A DNA stretch of 64,000 bases from Rutpela maculata. Taxonomy: Eukaryota > Arthropoda > Insecta > Coleoptera > Cerambycidae. Below the pieces are notes generated by a model. The model saw nothing but the letters and a program-made list of their open reading frames with translations. It was not told where the DNA came from and did no database searches. Location: positions 12,740,918-12,804,917 of the forward strand of contig OW386292.2 of the NCBI GenBank assembly GCA_936432065.2. Reading direction: 5' to 3'. Shown one piece after another: positions 1 to 11,066 of the stretch (the first letter of the stretch is position 1; every line of letters begins with the position of its first letter). A program made the position numbers and the translations under genes.

Positions 1-200
1 AGAAACGGACGCGCTAGATGCTTATTTGATTTTTGTTACGCGATTGTGATTGTAAATCTGACAGTTTGTCAGTTTGATATTAAAAATATTTTTGTAAAAT
101 TGCATAAATACACCGTTGGTACCTAGTAATTATAAACAAAGATAATAATTCTTGAATTTGTAATGTTTTGTTTTGTTTTTAGTCCAATTGAGAGTAAATT
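1..200. other. AT-rich sequence, nothing recognised
   Basis: No coding frame, repeat end or RNA-like motif could be identified here. Confidence 0.5.
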
Positions 201-468
201 AAATCAATTATGTGCATTTGAAAGCTAGAGGTAATTTATTCGGTGGTAATTTTTAAAAAGCCAGCTTGCGTTTGTTCAGTGTAAAACTGTTGTCATTGGT
301 TGAAATTTTGAAATCCAGGAAATGTCATTGGTCTATAATTTATAAGGGAAACAATCGCTGGTAAATTTTAGAAAAGCTTCCGTTTAATCAGTGTAAAACT
401 GTCACTGGGTGAAATTTAAAAATTTGCGAAATGTCATTGGTCTATAATTTATGAGGGAAATAATCTTA
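201..468. repeat. ~115-bp tandem repeat, two units, dispersed copy elsewhere
   Basis: Two adjacent units (about 245-358 and 360-468) share the phrases CAGTGTAAAACTG and TGTCATTGGTCTATAATTTA. The first ~95 bases (201-298) recur at about 15682-15779, so this is a dispersed repeat that has duplicated locally. Family unknown. Confidence 0.6.
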
Positions 469-660
469 AAAACAATAATTAGATTAAATTCTCGAAAATT
501 AATGAAATGAAAAGTGAAATCAAGGTTATTGTGCTTGAACCACTACGGTTCACAGAAAAAAACAAGAAGCCCAGGAACAAGTAAACCCTTTAACACCCGG
601 GTTCTCAGTGAGTGGCAGACTGTAAAGAAAAATGATTATAAGTTTGTACAATTAATAAAA

Positions 661-1343
661 ACCGCTGCCCAAGGAATCACTACTTCCACATCCAAATTTT
701 TTATCTAAGTCATTCACAACGAAAAAATTTTGTATGTGAAAATAATTGTTTATGGAACTTTAATAATATAATATTTGAAATCCTCTACCCCAAGAACCCA
801 TAAAACGATACCCCACATCGGTAGCGGGGTGGGGGTGGTGATAGGGGGTGGTAGTGGGGGTGGATGAAGTAAAAAAACATTTTGAGGTTTCTGGTTCTTG
901 TACACACCCTAAATCACATTTTTTTTTCATCCCCTTTAATAATGGGGTGGGGGTGGTAATGGGGGTGGCTAATGCCAAATTTTTTTTTTGAGACCTCAGC
1001 TTCTCTTGTATATACTAAATACCAATTTTATGGACTCTTACCTGCTTGATTTACCTATTTTCCCAAATTTACCCCCCAACCCTTCGACGGAACAAGACGA
1101 AAATATAATCTAGTTCTAGATCTTGTTAAAGTACATATGTGTACCAAATTTCAAGTCAATATCTCAAACGGTTCCAGAGTAAACGTGCGCACAAAAAAAA
1201 TTACAGACAGACCGACAGACAGAAATTTTTTTTCGCTCAAACTTAAAATCTCGACGTTTCGTGACATTCTAAGCCTATTCGAACAATAAAAATTTTTAAA
1301 AATTTTTTTGTCGTTACTATACTTCCACTGGATGTGGAAGTAA
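661..1343 (+). repeat. Rep680 copy 1 (full length)
   Basis: This is the first of about ten copies or fragments of a ~680-bp dispersed repeat. It begins ACCGCTGCCCAAGGAATCAC, continues with TACTTCCACATCCAG, and ends CTGGATGTGGAAGTA, which is the inverted copy of that second phrase. Two G-rich stretches (about 824-865 and 943-968) and a right-end hairpin formed by ACTTCCAC/GTGGAAGT are present. There is no coding capacity. The short subterminal inverted repeats and the 3' hairpin, with no clear TSD, resemble non-autonomous Helentron-type elements (HINEs). That classification is inference. Confidence 0.8.
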
Positions 1344-3407
1344 TTGTTTTTAAATTTCGAGGTTTGGCCCCGGAGTCTCTGGAGTCCTGTCCAGTCCGAC
1401 ACTGGTCACATTAACAGTAATGAAGATGATATCAATCGCCAATCTGTCACTATGCTAACAACCTATAATTACAATTACCAACCAACAAAATGGCGATAAC
1501 ACTGACGATCTTGACAAGCATTTATAAAACGGTATTTTACAAAACACTAAAATCTACAGTTTAGCCTCTCAGTAAAATTCCAGTTAAAACTCCTAGTTAA
1601 GCTCTGGTTTAATCCATACGTATAAAACCGGCCCTTAGAATCAAAAATAAAATTTTCCAGTTTTTCTCTGATAATATTAAATTTATGCTCATTTGTAAAC
1701 CATGACGACAGCCTTCGGTTCCTTTATATGAAAAAAATCATTATTGCCAGCGCAGCAACTGACAGAAACACTCATTTTTACGTATCCGAAGTTATTTGTT
1801 CTAGAAGTACGAACTTCGCAAATAAGAAGGGCAAATAATTTCACCGTTTACCCAAACACTCACTTAACTATCGATTAACTTTATTCCCCCCGTCTTTCTC
1901 CACTTACCTCGCCCCTCCCTCGTAAATTATGCCGCACGGTTCGAGGGCACTCCACAACAACTTGAGTTCGAGTGTTTGAGGACGAAAACATTTAAACATG
2001 TGTAAGTTTTCGACTGTACAAGATCAAGGGTGGCTTCGAGTGCGGAGAGCTGAACGTGCCTGCGACACCCCACGAGCAAAACAAATAAATTCATTGGAGG
2101 ATGATCGTCGCATTGTAATAACATTCGGTGAGAAGTGAGGGATGTTTATATTTATTTCAGGAAAGCGATGAAGAGTAGAGTATAAATATACAGAGAGGTC
2201 AACGAAAAACACGATTCTAACAATGAAAATAACGATTAAAAAAAAAATTCACAGATTTCGCAATCCATGCAACCATCGGAGACATAATAATATTTTATCT
2301 TCTGATGTGTCAAAATGACTTAATTATAATTTTCAGTGTCAAAATGTGCCAGAAGGTAAAATTTTGTATGCAATTTGGATCATAAGCAATCATACATCAT
2401 GTATTCACGGCCACTCGAACGCTGCGTATCTCAGTATTACGTCATCTGACCTCGACACTTTCGTGTCGGCAGCCTTGGATAAAACTCGCAACTCTGGACC
2501 CATATACGAACATTAACATTTCCAATGTTAAAAAAATTAATCCGTCTGTTAAAAATACGATGTAAAAATTAACAACAACAAAACGTTATCGTTTATTTTT
2601 ACACCGACCTCAATATCAATATTAGGTAATAATATTCAGTTTACTAAAATGAACGAAATAATACTAGAGATTTAATAATCGTGTTTTCGGTAGAAACTTA
2701 ATAATGCTTCTGGTAAATTAAAATATCTTACTCTGTTTTGCGTCAAGATAAGAATATCTTATGCATTGGTGGACGTATTGCCCGTCCTTCGCGACACTGA
2801 CAAATAAATTCAAAGTACAGCTCGGTTTATCTGTTACCTTGGTATTAACGCCGAAAATAAACTCCGCGCCGTAACTATATCACAAGAGTTAGAAACCTTA
2901 ATTAAAAGAGGCGTGTTTCCGTTTATTTCTTATCTTAATTATGCCAGAACATACTTTACATAATGATGTTTTAACTATTAAGTAATACATTATATTTATT
3001 ATTTAATATAGTGTAGAAAAATAAAGCATGCCCCGATCTCCCCTTATATTAGCTTGATCGGCAGCTTTGAGTTTTTTATGTGCAGTAATAAAATGGGGTG
3101 AACTATATCTTTTTCTTTCTTTAAGGCGCACAGTGAGGCCAATTCCCGAAGGGCTGGTCAAAATTCATGACACACTACTTACACTAATATTAATATCTCC
3201 AAGTTTTTGATTTCGTTGATTACGAATTCAGTGTTAGAACTAGCAAAGACAAGATGGTAGATTCATTATGGCGGACTTATTAAAATTATCTAAAAAATCT
3301 CAAAAAAATCGTTCAATGTGCTTCATGTCTAAGTTAAGACTCTCATACCATAATTTTTAAATATAAAATGGCTACTTCCATGCTGTGGACTGTATAACAA
3401 TTTAGAA
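1344..3407. other. No gene or repeat end recognised
   Basis: Short open frames on both strands (for example 1927-2124 minus) show no recognisable motif and no supporting context. They are most likely chance ORFs in non-coding DNA. Confidence 0.45.
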
Positions 3408-3526
3408 ACCGCTGCCTAAGGAATCACTATTTCCACAACCAGATTTCCTATCCATGTCTCTTGCTTACAGTGAAAACAGTGTTGATACTATATTTATACT
3501 CCACTATGTGAAAATAATTGTTCATA
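3408..3526 (+). repeat. Rep680 left-end fragment
   Basis: It starts ACCGCTGCCTAAGGAATCAC and continues with a diverged TTTCCACAACCAGATTT. It breaks off after about 120 bases. The variant 'CCACTATGTG' segment is shared with the copy at 9712, so these two belong to the same subfamily. Confidence 0.65.
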
Positions 3527-3704
3527 GAGAGTGAATTTTATTTCTTATCCCCATTCCTTTGTCAGTTGTTTGAGTCAAGGCACTCTTTTAGATGCATAAT
3601 CCCGTGCAACAGTGGATTTTCATTGGCAATTTTAACATTTTTAAATCTTTCCGAAAAAATCCGAAAATAGGTATTTCTTCACGAAATTTGGTACAAACCT
3701 ATGT

Positions 3705-5633
3705 TAGTACAGTCACTGAAGGTTTTCACCTCCGATTTCGTTGAACCTCCATCGATTTTCATGAAAATTTGTGAGTAGTTAGAGAAACAAAAGTGACATA
3801 GTGCCAACTTGCGCTTTTACCCTGGGGGTGGATGCCACCCCTTCTCGTGGGTGGAAATTATTTTATGAAAAATAACCCCAGGAATCGATAGAGGGACCAA
3901 TTCTAAGCAAAATTTGTTATATAAAGTTATTAAAATAAATCAATACTTTTTGAGTTATTAAAGATCAAAGATTTTGATTTTTCGTGAAAAAAATGCATGT
4001 TTTAAAGCGGTTTTTCATAAATAACTCAAAAACTATATAAGTTTTTACAAAAAAGTTGTCATTACCAAAATTGAAGCTAATAAATAAATGAATAAATTCC
4101 TTCCTTAAAAAACCTTTTAATATTAATTCAAAGTGAGCTATAGGTAATTGAATGTATATTTTTTTTCGGCGAGTACTCAAATCTAAGAATTCAAGCTTAA
4201 ATAACGGGAAAACGATGCATTTTATAAAATATACTTACTGAACACTTTTCAAAGTACTCAGAAATACCTATCAAATGAGCTGTAGAAGTTGATAGCATCA
4301 AAATTAAGCAAGTTATGATGAAAATAAGAGGACCCTTTCGAATTTTTTAGGAGAAAGTGAAAAATAAAACCTACGCCATTTCCACAAAAATTAAAATTTA
4401 TAGTAATCCCCATAAGACTTTCTTTATTTTAGCATAAGTAATGACTTTAAAAATTTTGACCGGTTTAGAATGCATATTTTTGAAAAAAAAAATATGATTT
4501 AAAAAAATCAGAATTTTTCAAATTTTCGTAAATTTCATTTTCTCTTGATAATAACTCCAAAAATACTCGATATATGTAAAAAATAATAGAGAACGAAATT
4601 TGAGTTTTTTTTTAAGAAAGATTTCAGTTTTTTTTTATTTTTGTACGATTAAAAATAACCGAGATAGAAACGTTTAAAGCCTAAATTTTACTGCGAGAAC
4701 CATGTAACCGGGGCCCTTTAACCTTTTATCTTTTAAAAAATAAGGGTTTTAAAAGATTAAATTTAATACGATCTTATAGCCCTTGAAATTACCTTTCAAA
4801 TGATTTTTGGATGAACCTGATATCATAAAAATTAACGGAGTTATTGTAAAAAAAACAATAACATTCAAATATTTTAATATTTATTTTAATACATTTTCCT
4901 CTTAATTAATAAATTATGCTTTTTCATCAATTTGTGCACGAAGGGTAGTTTGGGGAATGTGGAAAGAATAATATTAATAAAGTTTGAAATATATTAATAA
5001 AGTTTATCATAAGTAATAAAAAAGATTCTAAATAATTAAAGCTATTAAAGCTGATAAAAAAAATTTCCATTATTTTTATGACAAGTGGTAGTTTTTAAGG
5101 GTGGAAAATTTCGCAATAAATAAATAATTACTTTAATACTCAGTAAATGAGATTTCAATTCAGTAATGTATTATTCAAATGATTAAAGTTTCTTGAAACC
5201 AATTTGTTCAATGATTCTGCATTAAGGGGGTGGTTTTTAAGGGTTGAAAATTCACAGTCAACCAAAAATTATATCATAAACAGTAATGTTAATATGCGAT
5301 TTCATATTTCAGAAATACAAAAAATGATTTTTTCATGATTTTCGATTTAAGGTTGCTAAAAGGGTTGAAAAATTAATTAAAATCATAAATCATGCATATA
5401 AGTGTTGAAAAATATTTATTTTATCTAATTAAACGAGATTACTTACGCCAAAATGCTTAAATCTGCATTTTTTCCCAATTTTCACCCCTAAAATGCAAAA
5501 AGCGCAAGTCGAGCATATGTCACTTTTGAAGTTAAGGGTAAAATATACTCAATCCCAAATTTTCATGCAAATTGATGGAGATTCACCGAAATCGGAGGTA
5601 ATAGTTGATTTCTACCTTCATTCACTGTACTAT
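3705..5633. mobile_element. ~1.93-kb element with long terminal inverted repeats
   Basis: The left end reads TAGTACAGTCACTGAAGG, and the right end is its imperfect inverse, CCTTCATTCACTGTACTA. The inverted similarity continues inward for more than 100 bases: CACCTCCGATTTCG, then the CTCCATC and TTTTCATG phrases, and AGCGCAAG opposite CTTGCGCT. The interior is very AT-rich with no coding frame above noise. It looks like a non-autonomous DNA transposon of unknown superfamily. No clean TSD could be fixed. Confidence 0.55.
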
Positions 5634-6720
5634 GTGAGAGGTTGCCAAATCTAGTAGTGTATTCAAATTTGAAATAAAAAAATCGCTAATAAGATTTCAT
5701 CATTTTCCATCCACAAAAATAAAAGTAGTAGGTCGACCTACTGTTTTATAAAATTTAATGTATCTACGTTTCAGAGATCTACGTTTAAAAAAAAAACGGC
5801 CTAAATCGGACATAAAATAAACTTTTCATGGGGTGGTTGCAAGCAAAATGGGAAACACTGTATAAACGACTTTTTTTAGACTTGAACCCATTTTTGGGAG
5901 TGAAACAGGTAAAATTTCAGCATGTTTGGTTTGAATGAGAACTCTGGAACACTGAATGATCATCTTCAATGAGTAAAATATAGTCAGGTGTTGAGGAGAC
6001 TGAGGCCAGTACTATAAAATTAACAGGAACGCTGCAAATAAGGAATTGATGTTATAACAACGTCTAATAAACATTCACACCTGATTATTTATGTTTCACT
6101 TGAGTTTTCGCCCGTGTGGGAGTGCAGTTGCTTGGGTATTGAGACAAATACCTTATTTTAGAGCCTTTGCAGGACGCATCTCGCATCTCTTTATCTCTTT
6201 TTAAGAACGTTCAATATACGCGTTGGCAACCCGGATAATATATTGTGTTCGTTGAAATATGACTGCTTAAAATTATCGTGCAGTTGGCTGTGCCGGAGCT
6301 CGTGAAGTACCCCGCGATTTCCATTTGTTCGAATCAGTACGGATGTGAAATATCGCTCATTATTTCCCGAGAAAAACGATAATTAAATAGAAATAAATGC
6401 TCGGGAACGATTGCCAGTGGGTAATGCGTTACATTTAGTACTGACATCGAACGAATCAAAATGGCCTATTCCTAAAAAATTGCAACGCGAATTGTTTTTT
6501 AACCAAAATGTTAATAATACGATGGGGGACATTATACTGAAAGCTCACCCCCGTCCACATTGGGAAAATGTCCCGCCATCTTGTAAAATGGTGGCCAAAA
6601 GTCAGTTTTTATATTTCCCGGTAACTGTTGCCCCGAGAGAAGTAACATTTGACACTTTTATTCAATAACGAGCTGCTAGCCGAATCAATGCTACACAATA
6701 ACTGACTTATCTACTAGTAA
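5634..6720. other. Unassigned stretch with one weak ORF
   Basis: An 85-codon plus-strand ORF (6411-6668) has no recognisable motif. The sequence around 6110-6680 is less AT-biased than its flanks and could be an exon or UTR remnant. Nothing in it supports a named function. Confidence 0.2.
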
Positions 6721-6724
6721 TATA

Positions 6725-7300
6725 CAGGGTTATTGGAAATTCAATACATGACTTTAGAGACGCGATAGAACATGACCTAAGGAGTAAATTTAACCTTAAT
6801 ATGCATTATGCAGAACTCAATAGTTTTTGAGATATTTCAATTTTTGTTTCTCAAAAAAGTAGATCTTAATGTCTTAAAAGTTAATTGAAAAAAAAACCAC
6901 TTGGCATTTTTTAACTTTTTTACTGGATTACTTATCCAACACTATAGCCATCAATTTGGAATGAAAATTATACGAAAACATTTCGACCACGTGAAAATTT
7001 CAAATAAAAACTTTGAAAAAAAAATCAGCTACGAAAATCATATCAGTTTTTTCAAAAAATAGCCAACGAAACATGCTTACTAATTATATTAAAAACTTCT
7101 TTATTTCAATAGCTATAAAAATGTTCAACGTACCCTTCATAGTCCTAATAGATCATTCAGATCTACTTTTTTGAGAAAAAAAAATTGAAATATCTCAAAA
7201 ACTATTGAGTTTTGCATAATGCATATTGGGCTTAAATTTACTCCTTAGGTCATGTTATATGATGTCTCCAAAGGAATGTATCGAATTACCAATAACCCTG
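6725..7300. mobile_element. 576-bp MITE with TA-type insertion site
   Basis: The ends are CAGGGTTATTGG and CCAATAACCCTG, flanked on both sides by TATA (6721-6724 and 7301-7304). The inverted similarity runs deep into the element: the phrases ATGACCTAAGGAGTAAAT and ACTATTGAGTTTTGCATAAT recur inverted on opposite arms. TIR, size and TA flanks fit a Tc1/mariner-type non-autonomous element. Confidence 0.75.
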
Positions 7301-7304
7301 TATA

Positions 7305-9366
7305 CATCGAGACACATCTATATAGATTACTCATCGACGTTGTATGATGGTGCTGAAGCACCCAATTATTTTTGAACTTTAGAATGCTTAAAATATGTTT
7401 ACTAAAAATTGGATTGTTGTTTCACATTGCACAGAATGGATGAAAAATTTTCATTTCATTTTAAATATTTTTTTTCCTTTCGAATGGAAGAAATTGCGAT
7501 TTCTAACTTACCAGCTCCTTAAAAACGTTGAAGAACTTAGAGTTTGTTTCTACTCACATTGAATTGTTGTTTATTCGCATTGTCAAAGTATATAAGAATT
7601 GATTAATTTAACCTTTAAAATAATTTCTATTTATCAAACAAAGTTCGGAGACTGATTTTAGTGAAAATATCGAAGACGTGATTCTAAAATTTCAAAAAAA
7701 TTCGAAACCTATTTTCAAATTCTACAGCCATTTAAGGGTGGTTTTCACCCTTTAAGGGGGTTGAGATACACTCTCATAGTCACAATGTACTCTCTTGCCC
7801 TATTTTTAAGCAAAAACTAAAAAATAACCATTGTAACTATATTTTTGTCGAAATGGAGGTTGTTTCAACCCCTCTGATTAACCCTTAGGGTAAATGTTTA
7901 CTGAATTATTTGAATAACTAAGGTTTTATATTTATCATATAAAAATACACTTTACTAGACTATTTTACATTTTTAATAAGAATATTTCGAAAAAATCCCC
8001 ATCGGGGTATTTTTCGGTATTTTGAGGGTGTTATATCAATTTCTGGTTAACGGGACCCCATTTTTCTTAATCAGCGACCCAAAAAACATATAGTAAAGGA
8101 TATTTTCTGAGTAAAACTTTTAAAAAACAGAAATTCGCATTTTTACTTAAGTAAAATACACGAATTTCATATATTTATAGGATTTTTTGAGGGTATGTTG
8201 AACGTTTTTAAAATTTGGGCAGTGCTCAAACATCGGGTGATACCTAACAATTTAAAAAAAAAAAAAAAATTCAAACCCATTAATAATTGCATTGTAGACG
8301 GATTTTTGTCCAAAAAAATGGAAAAAATTCCCACTGTGCGGCATCACAAAATTGTGCCTGTGGTAAGAATACAAAACCGCCACTGAACATCAGCATCAAA
8401 GCAATCGAGAATTTGAAAATCACACATGACAATTTGGCATGTCGTTAACTCTCTTGGTATCTCTACCTCCACTAATATCCGGCAAAATTATTACCATTCA
8501 GCGAAATATCTAGGTAATTCCTAAACCGCGGCATAGCTTTAGCAAAAAACATTGTAGCGCAGAAATTAGATATATAAATAAAATACGACCCATTATATGG
8601 TATCGCTATGCAAATAACTGTTTTTTCCCGTAATATATGGAACATTAAATAATTCGATTTATTTAAAGTACAACGTTTTTCATCTAAGTAGATCCTTTTC
8701 AACGGGACTCCGGTTAATTATAGACATGAATAATATTGAAACAACTATAAAATTAGCATAGAAGTGGAATGCCGCTCTTAGAGTTTTGTCTCATTAAATA
8801 TTTATAAGCTCTTGTACCTTCAAATGCCACGTTTGATGAAAAATTAATCTTTTTTTGTTTCGCTTTTAAATGTTTTTGTGTAAATTTGCTTGCGAGAAGT
8901 GTGTGTAGATGTTAATTTGGATGGCAAGCGGTCTTGGTGTGAAAAATCGTTTTGTAACTTCGAAAGCTGCATATGTAATTGACGGGGCAGAGCTCGGGCT
9001 ATTTATCATCTAAAAATATATTTTGTTTAATAATAATTTTATGTGAATTGTTAAAAGTAACGTTGAAGCTACATATCTTAATTTAAAACCACGATTGAAT
9101 AGTATTGTTCGAAACTGGGTATCTTCATGCCTTCCTAATTGTAGAATAAAAATATCAGTTAATATTTAAAAGTATATAACTAGAATTTAAGTGTTTTGTT
9201 ACAAAACGTAAAAAAACTGCCTCCAAATAATAGAAAATGTCACTCTCTACTCATCAGTCCAAGGTTAATTGGGCCTTTCTTCTTCTTCTTATTTTTCGTC
9301 TTCCCTAACGGGCCATGCCTCAGAGTCTTCATTTTATCTAAAAGTATTCTTTTTTAAATTGTTTGT
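7305..9366. other. AT-rich sequence, possibly decayed repeat
   Basis: The stretch 7640-8300 has the same run of phrases (gggtgg..., 'accctt...', long A/T tracts) as the interior of the 3.7-5.6 kb element and may be a decayed relative. Short ORFs at 8195-8386 and 8472-8702 have no motif. No gene is supported. Confidence 0.3.
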
Positions 9367-9596
9367 TTACCTACGATGCTTGTTTCTTGAAAATTAAAGG
9401 AATGTAAATGATGTGCTAAACTCGTAGGATTTTTATTGTTTTGTTTAGTTTGGATTTAAAAACGAGAATGTCGGAGTTAGTGCAAACATTCACAATCCAA
9501 ATAAAGCAATAAAAATTCTATCGGCTTTAGCACATCATTCTAACACATTTTTGAGTTCTTTTAATTTTCAAGAAACAAATATATTTGGTGAACAAG
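9367..9596. repeat. ~230-bp foldback repeat
   Basis: A left arm with TTTCTTGAAAATTAAA, GATGTGCTAAA and TTTTTATTG is mirrored on the right by CAATAAAAA, TTTAGCACATC and TTTAATTTTCAAGAAA. The arms are about 90 bp around a short loop. No coding content. Confidence 0.65.
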
Positions 9597-9711
9597 AAAT
9601 TAAAAAAGACTTTCAGATGAAGTTATTAAAAAAAAAAATATGATAAATGTGTTAACAAAAGATCTGATCTAGAGAACTTACACCGTATTTTAATCTAATA
9701 CAAAAATAAAA

Positions 9712-9992
9712 ACTGCTACTCAAGGAATCACTACTTCCACATCCAGATTTTCTATTGGAGTCTCTCATTTTTTTGATACTATATTTGCACTCCACTATGT
9801 GGAAATAATTGTTTATGGAACTTTAATAATATAATATTTTTAGTCAAGAACTCATAAAACGATATGCCACATCGGTAGTGGGAGTAGTGGGGGCGGATTA
9901 AGTAAAAACAAAAAATTGGGACCGTTGGTTCTTGTACACACACTAAATCTCATTTTTTTTTCACCTCTTTTAATAATGGGGTGGGGGTAGTA
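9712..9992 (+). repeat. Rep680 partial copy
   Basis: It starts with a diverged AACTGCTACTCAAGGAATCA and TACTTCCACATCCAGATTTT. It carries the G-rich segment and stops inside the second G-rich block. It shares the 'CCACTATGTGG' variant with the fragment at 3408. Confidence 0.65.
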
Positions 9993-10092
9993 AACGGTTA
10001 TCTTCAGAGCCCTGAGGATTCTTAAAATAAAGAAGAAACGTCGACTTGAAAAAATATTGATCACATCCCACCCACTTTAACAATGATTAAAA

Positions 10093-10390
10093 TTACTTCC
10101 ACATCCAGTGGAAGTTTAGTAACGACAAAAAAAAATTGAAAACTTTTATTGTTCATAAAACGTCGAGATTTTAAGTTTGAGCGAAAAATCTGTCTGTCGG
10201 TCTGTCTGTAATTTTTTTGTCTGCACGATTACTCTGGAACCGTTTAAGATATTGACTTGAAATTTGGTACACGTATATATTTTAACGTGATCTGGAACTA
10301 GATTATATTTTCATCTTATACCGTTGAAGGATGGGGGGTAAATGGGGTTAAATAGATAAATGAGGCAGGTAAGAGTCCATAAAATTGGTA
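10093..10390 (-). repeat. Rep680 right-end fragment
   Basis: It opens with the diagnostic hairpin end TTACTTCCACATCCAGTGG and then the T-rich and TCTGTCTGTCGGTCTGTC segments. It breaks off where a second, complete copy begins. Confidence 0.7.
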
Positions 10391-11066
10391 TTACTTCTAC
10401 GTCCAGTGGAAGTTAGTAATGACAAAATTTTTTTTTTAATTTTTATTGTTTAAATAGGCTTAGAATGTCATGAAATGTAGAGCTTTTAAGTTTGAGTGAA
10501 AAAAAATTCTGTCTGTCGGTCTGTATGTAACTTTTTTTGTGCGCACGTTTACTCTGGAACCGTTAAGATATTGACTTGAAATTTGCTACACGTATGTAAT
10601 TTAATGAGATCTGGTACTAGATTATATTTTCATCTTGTTCTGTCGAAGGGTTGGGGGGTAAATTGGGGTAAAAGGGGGTAAATAGGTAAATAAAGCAGGT
10701 AAGAGTCCATAAAATTGGTATTTAGTATATACAAGAGAAGCTAAGGTCTCAAAAAATTTTTTGGCATTAACACCCCACCCCATTATTAAAGGGGATGAAA
10801 AAATATTGTGATTTAGTGTGTGTACTGTGTACAAGAACCAAAAACCTCAAAATATTTTTTACTTCATCCACCCCCTACTACCCCCTATCACCACCCCCAC
10901 CCCACTACCGATGTGGGGTATCGTTTTATGGGTTTTTGGGGAGGATTTCAAATACTATATTATTAAAGTTCCATAAACAATTATTTCCACATACAAAGTT
11001 TTTTCGTTGTGAGAGACTTGGACAGAAAATCTGGATGTGGAAGTAGTGATTCCTTGGGCAGCGGTT
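10391..11066 (-). repeat. Rep680 full-length copy
   Basis: It runs from TTACTTCTACGTCCAGTGG to the characteristic GATTCCTTGGGCAGCGGT end. The C-rich strand of both G-rich blocks lies at about 10770-10790 and 10865-10915. It abuts a partial copy in the same orientation, which suggests local duplication or repeated insertion at one place. Confidence 0.75.

Noticed and set aside
760..978. Proline/threonine-rich ORFs in the G-rich repeats (also near 10795, 27000)
   Set aside because: They recur wherever Rep680 occurs, in changing frames, and are shadows of its G/C-rich tracts.
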